Assembly (NCBI GenBank): GCA_027484495.1
Contig: JAIXSW010000403.1
Location: 1 to 9,935 of the forward strand
Source: Gammaproteobacteria bacterium
GTDB lineage: Bacteria; Pseudomonadota; Gammaproteobacteria; Enterobacterales; Alteromonadaceae
Length of the DNA stretch: 9,935 nucleotides
Direction of reading: 5' to 3'
The notes below the pieces were generated by a model, which was given only the letters and a program-made list of their open reading frames with translations, had not been told where the DNA came from and did no database searches. Shown here piece after piece: positions 7,090-9,935 of this stretch. Each line of letters starts with the position of its first letter. Position 1 is the first letter of the stretch. The translations under genes were made by a program, and so were the position numbers.

Positions 7090-7593
7090 TCAAAGAAAAT
7101 CGCGGATTGTCTCCGCTTCTTCTGCACTGTAGCCCAATTTGAGCGCCGCTTCAGTGAGCATCATTTTTTTACGGGTCGTATTCGAATTTGTGATCACCCA
7201 AAACTCGCTGTTCGGAATTTGTTTTGGATTGGTGCTACTGCCCGCTTCCAGTAAATCAGCTTCGTTGCGGCCAAAATACACCCGATTACGGCCGTTTATG
7301 TCCAGTACCTGGGCAAAATCCTGTTTGTGTGCACGTGATAATGCCGACAGGATAATCAAAAAGCGCCCGACGACAGATAACTCAGCCTGCAGGTCCTGTT
7401 TACTCAGGATATCAAAGACTTTCTGTGAGGATTTTGAATTTTCTGCGACAACAGCAGCTGCTGCAGGTTGCTGGGCAACAGATTGCTTATTGAGTAGAAT
7501 GCGCCGCAAGATGTCATTGGCACTTTCGCCAATGCGTTGGGTCTGACCGGCAATAAAGTGGTAGAGCTCATCATCAATTTCTATTGTGTTCAT
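7090..7593 (-). CDS. seqA: SeqA, replication initiation modulator / hemimethylated GATC-binding protein (167 aa)
   Basis: SeqA binds clusters of hemimethylated GATC sites after replication, delays re-initiation at oriC and shapes the nascent chromosome. The N-terminal oligomerisation region reads MNTIEIDDELYHFIAG, continuing with IGESANDILRRIL to residue 33, very close to E. coli SeqA. The linker (about 34-60) is Ala/Gln-rich and the protein is about 14 residues shorter than the E. coli form (181), apparently from this linker. The DNA-binding domain holds GRNRVYFG (101-108) and VITNSNTTRK (133-142); Asn136 and Asn138 correspond to the asparagines that read the methylated GATC in E. coli (Asn150, Asn152). 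The ATG at 7593 has AAAGG about nine bases upstream. Presence of SeqA implies a Dam methylase elsewhere in the genome. It leads the seqA-pgm unit and is divergent from ybfF. Confidence 0.96.
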   Translation of the reverse strand: MNTIEIDDELYHFIAGQTQRIGESANDILRRILLNKQSVAQQPAAAAVVAENSKSSQKVFDILSKQDLQAELSVVGRFLIILSALSRAHKQDFAQVLDINGRNRVYFGRNEADLLEAGSSTNPKQIPNSEFWVITNSNTTRKKMMLTEAALKLGYSAEEAETIRDFL

Positions 7594-7632
7594 GTAATTA
7601 CCTTTATTAGACCCAAAATGACAGTGCCCGCG

Positions 7633-7663
7633 TGTCCGGTACGGACAATACGCCCATCGGGCG
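7633..7663. promoter_or_regulatory. Two adjacent short dyads in the seqA/ybfF divergent region
   Basis: TGTCCG-GTA-CGGACA (7633-7647) and CGCCC-ATC-GGGCG (7651-7663) sit side by side in the 98-base gap between the divergent starts. They could be an operator pair or leader hairpins for either transcript. A single GATC follows at about 7665. I cannot place convincing -35/-10 boxes here for either gene, so the promoter positions are left open. Confidence 0.35.
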
Positions 7664-7691
7664 GGATCGCGGCAGAATCAAGAGGAAATCC

Positions 7692-8453
7692 ATGATATTA
7701 CATACCGACATCACAGGCCAAGGGACTCCGTTGTTATTAATTCATGGACTGTTCGGCAGCTATGAAAATCTTGGCATGATCGCGCGATTATTGGCCGACC
7801 AATTTCGCATTATTAATGTCGATCTGCGCAACCATGGTCGCTCTGGTCACAGCAATGAGATCAGCTACGCGCTGATGGCGCAAGATTTAATTGAAACTAT
7901 GGACGCATTACAGATCCCAACGGCTGCAGTGCTTGGGCATTCGATGGGCGGCAAAGCAGCAATGCAGCTTGCCCTCAGTCAACCAGACCGGGTGAGCAAA
8001 CTGGTGTTGGCCGATATTTCGCCGGTGATCAGTCAGTCGCGCCATCTGGGTATTTTGCAGGCATTAAACCACATCAATCTCAGTACACTACTCGATCGCA
8101 AACAGGCAGACGCTCAATTACAAACGGCTATCAGCGACGCCGGCACCCGTGCTTTTCTGTTAAAAAGTCTGATCAAAACCGACCTCGGGTTTCAATGGCG
8201 TTTTAATCTGGCTGCTTTGACTGCGCAATATGCGCAGGTGCTGGCCGCTCCGGATGCAACCGGCCCTTACACCGGACCAACCTTGTTTATCAAAGGCGGT
8301 AACTCTGACTATCTGCTACCAGAACATCAGGCCCATATTCGTCAGCTGTTTCCTGCAGCTAAAGCAAAAATCATCGAAGGCACCGGCCATTGGTTACACG
8401 CCGAAAAACCGGCAGCTTTTGCCAAAATTACCGCTGACTTTTTATTAAGTTGA
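7692..8453 (+). CDS. ybfF: YbfF-type alpha/beta-hydrolase (acyl-CoA/ester hydrolase), 253 aa
   Basis: This is a cytoplasmic alpha/beta-fold esterase. The ATG at 7692 is used because AGAGG (7681-7685) lies six bases upstream and the length then matches E. coli YbfF (about 254); an in-frame GTG at 7632 would add 20 residues of non-conserved charged sequence and is rejected. The fold is shown by LLLIHGLFGS (14-23, oxyanion-hole HG), VDLRNHGRSGHS (43-54) and the nucleophile elbow VLGHSMGGKAAM (80-91) with Ser84. The likely acid is Asp206 in KGGNSDYL, although other family members can place it elsewhere; the base is His233 in GTGHWLHAEKP. E. coli YbfF acts on short esters and acyl-CoA thioesters in vitro; the physiological substrate is not known to me. 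It is the first gene of a plus-strand cluster and divergent from seqA, as in enterobacteria. Confidence 0.93.
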   Translation: MILHTDITGQGTPLLLIHGLFGSYENLGMIARLLADQFRIINVDLRNHGRSGHSNEISYALMAQDLIETMDALQIPTAAVLGHSMGGKAAMQLALSQPDRVSKLVLADISPVISQSRHLGILQALNHINLSTLLDRKQADAQLQTAISDAGTRAFLLKSLIKTDLGFQWRFNLAALTAQYAQVLAAPDATGPYTGPTLFIKGGNSDYLLPEHQAHIRQLFPAAKAKIIEGTGHWLHAEKPAAFAKITADFLLS

Positions 8454-8498
8454 CGCAATATTTTCCGCGTACCTTTGTGGTATATTGCGCGGGTTTTT
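8454..8498 (+). promoter_or_regulatory. Hairpin with T run and extended -10 element between ybfF and the DUF2788 gene
   Basis: CGCAATAT (8454-8461) and ATATTGCG (8482-8489) form an 8-bp stem with a 20-base loop, then CGGG and a run of eight T (about 8493-8501), so it resembles a weak terminator or attenuator directly after the ybfF stop. The same bases include TGG-TATATT (8478-8486), a good extended -10, which could start a transcript for the downstream genes near 8493. No good -35 at 17 bases is seen. Which reading is right cannot be decided from sequence. Confidence 0.45.
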
Positions 8499-8514
8499 TT
8501 TGAAGGTTTCCGTC

Positions 8515-8736
8515 ATGTTAAATCAGTACATGGAACAAATTGAAACGTTTGGCACCTGGTTTGCGCTTGCCGTATTATTTTTTCTCATCGGGATGGCGAT
8601 CCAGGACGTATTAAAAAAAGGTGATGTGCCGAAATTCGGACGGATTTTTGTCTGGCTGGTATTATTCCTGGGATGTTTTGGTTTTATCGCCAAGGGCATT
8701 ATCCAGGTGATATATGAGTCACAGGGCATGGGCTGA
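8515..8736 (+). CDS. DUF2788-type small membrane protein (73 aa)
   Basis: This is a small inner-membrane protein of unknown function, resembling the DUF2788 family of marine and aquatic gammaproteobacteria; the family name is from memory. The ATG at 8515 follows GAAGG (8502-8506); an upstream in-frame alternative start (8485) lies inside the promoter/hairpin region and is rejected. The protein starts MLNQYMEQIETFGTW. Two transmembrane helices are visible, about residues 13-29 (FALAVLFFLIGMAI) and 43-66 (RIFVWLVLFLGCFGFIAKGI), joined by a short polar loop with DVLKKGDVPKFGR; the basic loop suggests it faces the cytoplasm. The stop overlaps the ybfE start (TGATG), so the two are almost certainly translationally coupled. 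E. coli lacks this gene at the equivalent place. No catalytic motif is seen. Confidence 0.85.
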   Translation: MLNQYMEQIETFGTWFALAVLFFLIGMAIQDVLKKGDVPKFGRIFVWLVLFLGCFGFIAKGIIQVIYESQGMG

Positions 8737-9023
8737 TGGCAAAAATTTCCAGCGACAGAACCACCATCGACCTGTTCGCCCACGAAAAGCGGCCAGGCCG
8801 ACCTAAGACCAACCCGCTGCCGCGCGAAGAGCAACTGAAACTGAATAAACGGAATCAGGTTCGCCGGGATCGTAGCAAGGGGTTAAAACGCATTGAGACC
8901 AAGATACCGGAAGACCTGTATCAAAAACTCGACGCAAGAGCACAAGCACTGCAAACTACCCGCAGTGCATTGATCGAACAACTGTTAACTCAGGCGTTAG
9001 CAAAGCCAGTGGTAACAAAGTAA
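8736..9023 (+). CDS. ybfE: YbfE, ribbon-helix-helix-like protein (95 aa)
   Basis: The N-terminal half, MAKISSDRTTIDLFAHEKRP continuing GRPKTNPLPREEQ, and the basic KRNQVRRDRSKGLKRIE closely match E. coli YbfE. The C-terminal segment (about residues 51-90: IETKIPEDLYQKLDARAQ, then TTRSALIEQLL) has the strand-helix-helix pattern of a CopG/Arc-type ribbon-helix-helix DNA-binding fold, and the GRPK motif resembles an AT-hook. In E. coli this gene is known as LexA-regulated, hence its usual product name. I looked for a CTGT-N8-ACAG LexA box upstream and found none, so SOS control is not supported here. Start ATG overlaps the stop of the preceding gene by one base; fldA starts 12 bases after its stop, so the genes are likely one transcript. 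Its targets are not known to me. Confidence 0.93.
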   Translation: MAKISSDRTTIDLFAHEKRPGRPKTNPLPREEQLKLNKRNQVRRDRSKGLKRIETKIPEDLYQKLDARAQALQTTRSALIEQLLTQALAKPVVTK

Positions 9024-9035
9024 GAAGGCTTAATT

Positions 9036-9566
9036 ATGGCTACCGTAGGTATTTTCTTTGGCAGCGACACCGGTAACACCGAGCATGTTGCAAAACAAAT
9101 CCAAAAAGAACTGGGTAAAAATCTGCTCGAAGTGCATGACATTGCCAAGAGTTCAAAAGAAGACATCGCCGCTTATGATTTGCTGATGTTTGGCATCCCG
9201 ACCTGGTACTACGGCGAAGCGCAGTGTGACTGGGATGATTTTTTCCCTGAGCTGGAAAACATCGACTTCAACAACAAGCTGGTGGCAATTTTTGGTTGTG
9301 GCGATCAGGAAGACTATGCCGAGTACTTCCTCGATGCAATGGGTACATTGCGCGACATTATTGAACCAAAAGGCGCCATTATCGTTGGTCATTGGCCTAC
9401 CAAAGGTTACAACTTTGTCGCATCTAAAGCGCTGGTTGATAACGACCATTTTGTCGGTTTAGGTATTGACGAAGATCGCCAGCCTGAGCTCAGTGACACC
9501 CGGATCAAACAGTGGTGTAAACAGATTTATGACGAATTAAGTCTGAAAGATCTCGAAGGTCTCTGA
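9036..9566 (+). CDS. fldA: Flavodoxin FldA, long-chain type (176 aa)
   Basis: This is an FMN-containing single-electron carrier that feeds radical-SAM and other reductive enzymes and can replace ferredoxin when iron is scarce. Length 176 matches E. coli FldA. The N-terminal FMN phosphate-binding loop reads GSDTGNTE (9-16). Trp57 (IPTWYYG) and Tyr94 (QEDYAEYF) are at the positions known to sandwich the isoalloxazine ring in E. coli FldA. The acidic C-terminal half and the insertion typical of long-chain flavodoxins are present. A strong ribosome-binding site, AGAAGG (9023-9028), overlaps the ybfE stop and lies seven bases before the ATG. In E. coli, fur follows fldA; here a convergent VOC-family gene follows instead. 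I see no obvious Fur box in the short gap upstream, so iron control, if any, would act at the cluster promoter. Confidence 0.97.
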   Translation: MATVGIFFGSDTGNTEHVAKQIQKELGKNLLEVHDIAKSSKEDIAAYDLLMFGIPTWYYGEAQCDWDDFFPELENIDFNNKLVAIFGCGDQEDYAEYFLDAMGTLRDIIEPKGAIIVGHWPTKGYNFVASKALVDNDHFVGLGIDEDRQPELSDTRIKQWCKQIYDELSLKDLEGL

Positions 9567-9591
9567 TCACAGACCTTTGGCCGATAAAATA

Positions 9592-9623
9592 ACAAAGCCA
9601 CCTGCCGGTGGCTTTGTCGTTTT
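9592..9623 (+). terminator. Bidirectional intrinsic terminator after fldA
   Basis: ACAAAGCCACC (9592-9602) and GGTGGCTTTGT (9607-9617) form a perfect 11-bp stem with loop TGCC, followed by CG and four T (9620-9623). On the minus strand the stem is followed by TATTTTATC, so it can also end the converging VOC-family gene whose stop is at 9645. It lies 25 bases after the fldA stop. Confidence 0.92.
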
Positions 9624-9644
9624 CACCATGTTGAACTCAGTGAG

Positions 9645-9935
9645 TTAACGAACTTGCGCTGTATCAAACAGCGGGTTTTCGATAAAACCGAGCACATTGC
9701 CAAATGGGTCAGCCAGACTCGCCACCCGGATGCCATCCCCAACGTCAGTCACAGGCGCGACAATGTGTGCACCTAGTGTCCGGACCCGCTCCACTTCAGA
9801 CTCAATATCGTTGGTCCCCCAATACACAACCTGGCCATCACGACTTGGTTGTCCGTCCGGCACCAGTCCCAATTCAAAGCCACCAATACTAAATCCGACA
9901 TAAAACGGCTGTTCGAAATAAGGGGTGGTCTGAAA
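9645..9935 (-). CDS. Glyoxalase/VOC-superfamily protein, C-terminal part (cut by window edge)
   Basis: The minus-strand frame is open from base 9935 to the TAA at 9645, giving 96 codons without the N-terminus. It starts inside a strand-rich segment (PYFEQPFYVGFSIGGFELGL), continues through the helix DIESEVERVRTLGAHIV and ends with SLADPFGNVLGFIENPLF, the last beta-alpha-beta-beta-beta unit of a vicinal oxygen chelate fold. The glutamate in FIENPLF is where many members place a metal ligand, but the fold also covers non-enzymatic binding proteins such as antibiotic-resistance and extradiol-dioxygenase relatives. The short form and the DPFGN motif resemble single-domain VOC proteins of unknown substrate. 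An internal TTG at 9872 is not a credible start because the conserved fold extends past it. Its substrate cannot be told from this part. Confidence 0.85.
   Translation of the reverse strand, partial: FQTTPYFEQPFYVGFSIGGFELGLVPDGQPSRDGQVVYWGTNDIESEVERVRTLGAHIVAPVTDVGDGIRVASLADPFGNVLGFIENPLFDTAQVR

Noticed and set aside
7139..7546. A 135-codon plus-strand open frame inside seqA.
   Set aside because: It is antisense to a clearly conserved SeqA; no credible independent protein.
7632..7691. An upstream GTG start extending ybfF by 20 residues.
   Set aside because: The added residues are non-conserved and charged, they cover the two dyads in the divergent gap, and a good ribosome-binding site precedes the ATG at 7692.

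Overview
The window reads as an ordinary chromosomal segment of a free-living gammaproteobacterium, probably Alteromonadales-like (Rheinheimera or Alishewanella would fit). This placement is an inference from protein resemblance, the moderate GC content, the seqA-pgm pair and the ybfF/ybfE/fldA cluster; no marker gene is present. I see no mobile element, CRISPR array, tRNA, rRNA or phage gene. All genes look intact except the two cut by the window edges.

Layout. Bases 1-1222 (minus) hold the N-terminal 407 codons of a YdiJ-type FAD-linked oxidase, preceded by a recognisable promoter. Next come a small two-helix membrane protein of unknown function (1308-1664, minus) and, divergent from it, an exported solute-binding-like protein (1842-2582, plus) that ends in a clear terminator. 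A three-gene minus-strand run follows, read from high to low coordinates: seqA (7593-7090), pgm (6991-5348) and glgP (5150-2652). Divergent from seqA is a compact plus-strand cluster: ybfF (7692-8453), a DUF2788-type small membrane protein (8515-8736), ybfE (8736-9023) and fldA (9036-9566), closed by a hairpin terminator. A glyoxalase/VOC-family protein (9645-9935, minus, N-terminus missing) converges on it.

Function. GlgP releases glucose-1-phosphate from glycogen or other alpha-1,4-glucans, and Pgm interconverts it with glucose-6-phosphate, so the two neighbours form the glycogen-to-glycolysis step. SeqA binds hemimethylated GATC and sits with pgm as in E. coli. The fldA side resembles the E. 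coli order fldA-ybfE-ybfF/seqA-pgm, with one extra small membrane gene inserted and without fur after fldA.

The most notable non-coding part is the 197-base gap upstream of glgP. It holds two near-identical 15-bp palindromes (TGTAAC-N2-AATTACA), one lying inside a 40-base hairpin, plus two other palindromes. This suggests multi-input control of glycogen breakdown. I did not find a convincing novel system; the findings are regulatory candidates and unknown small proteins.
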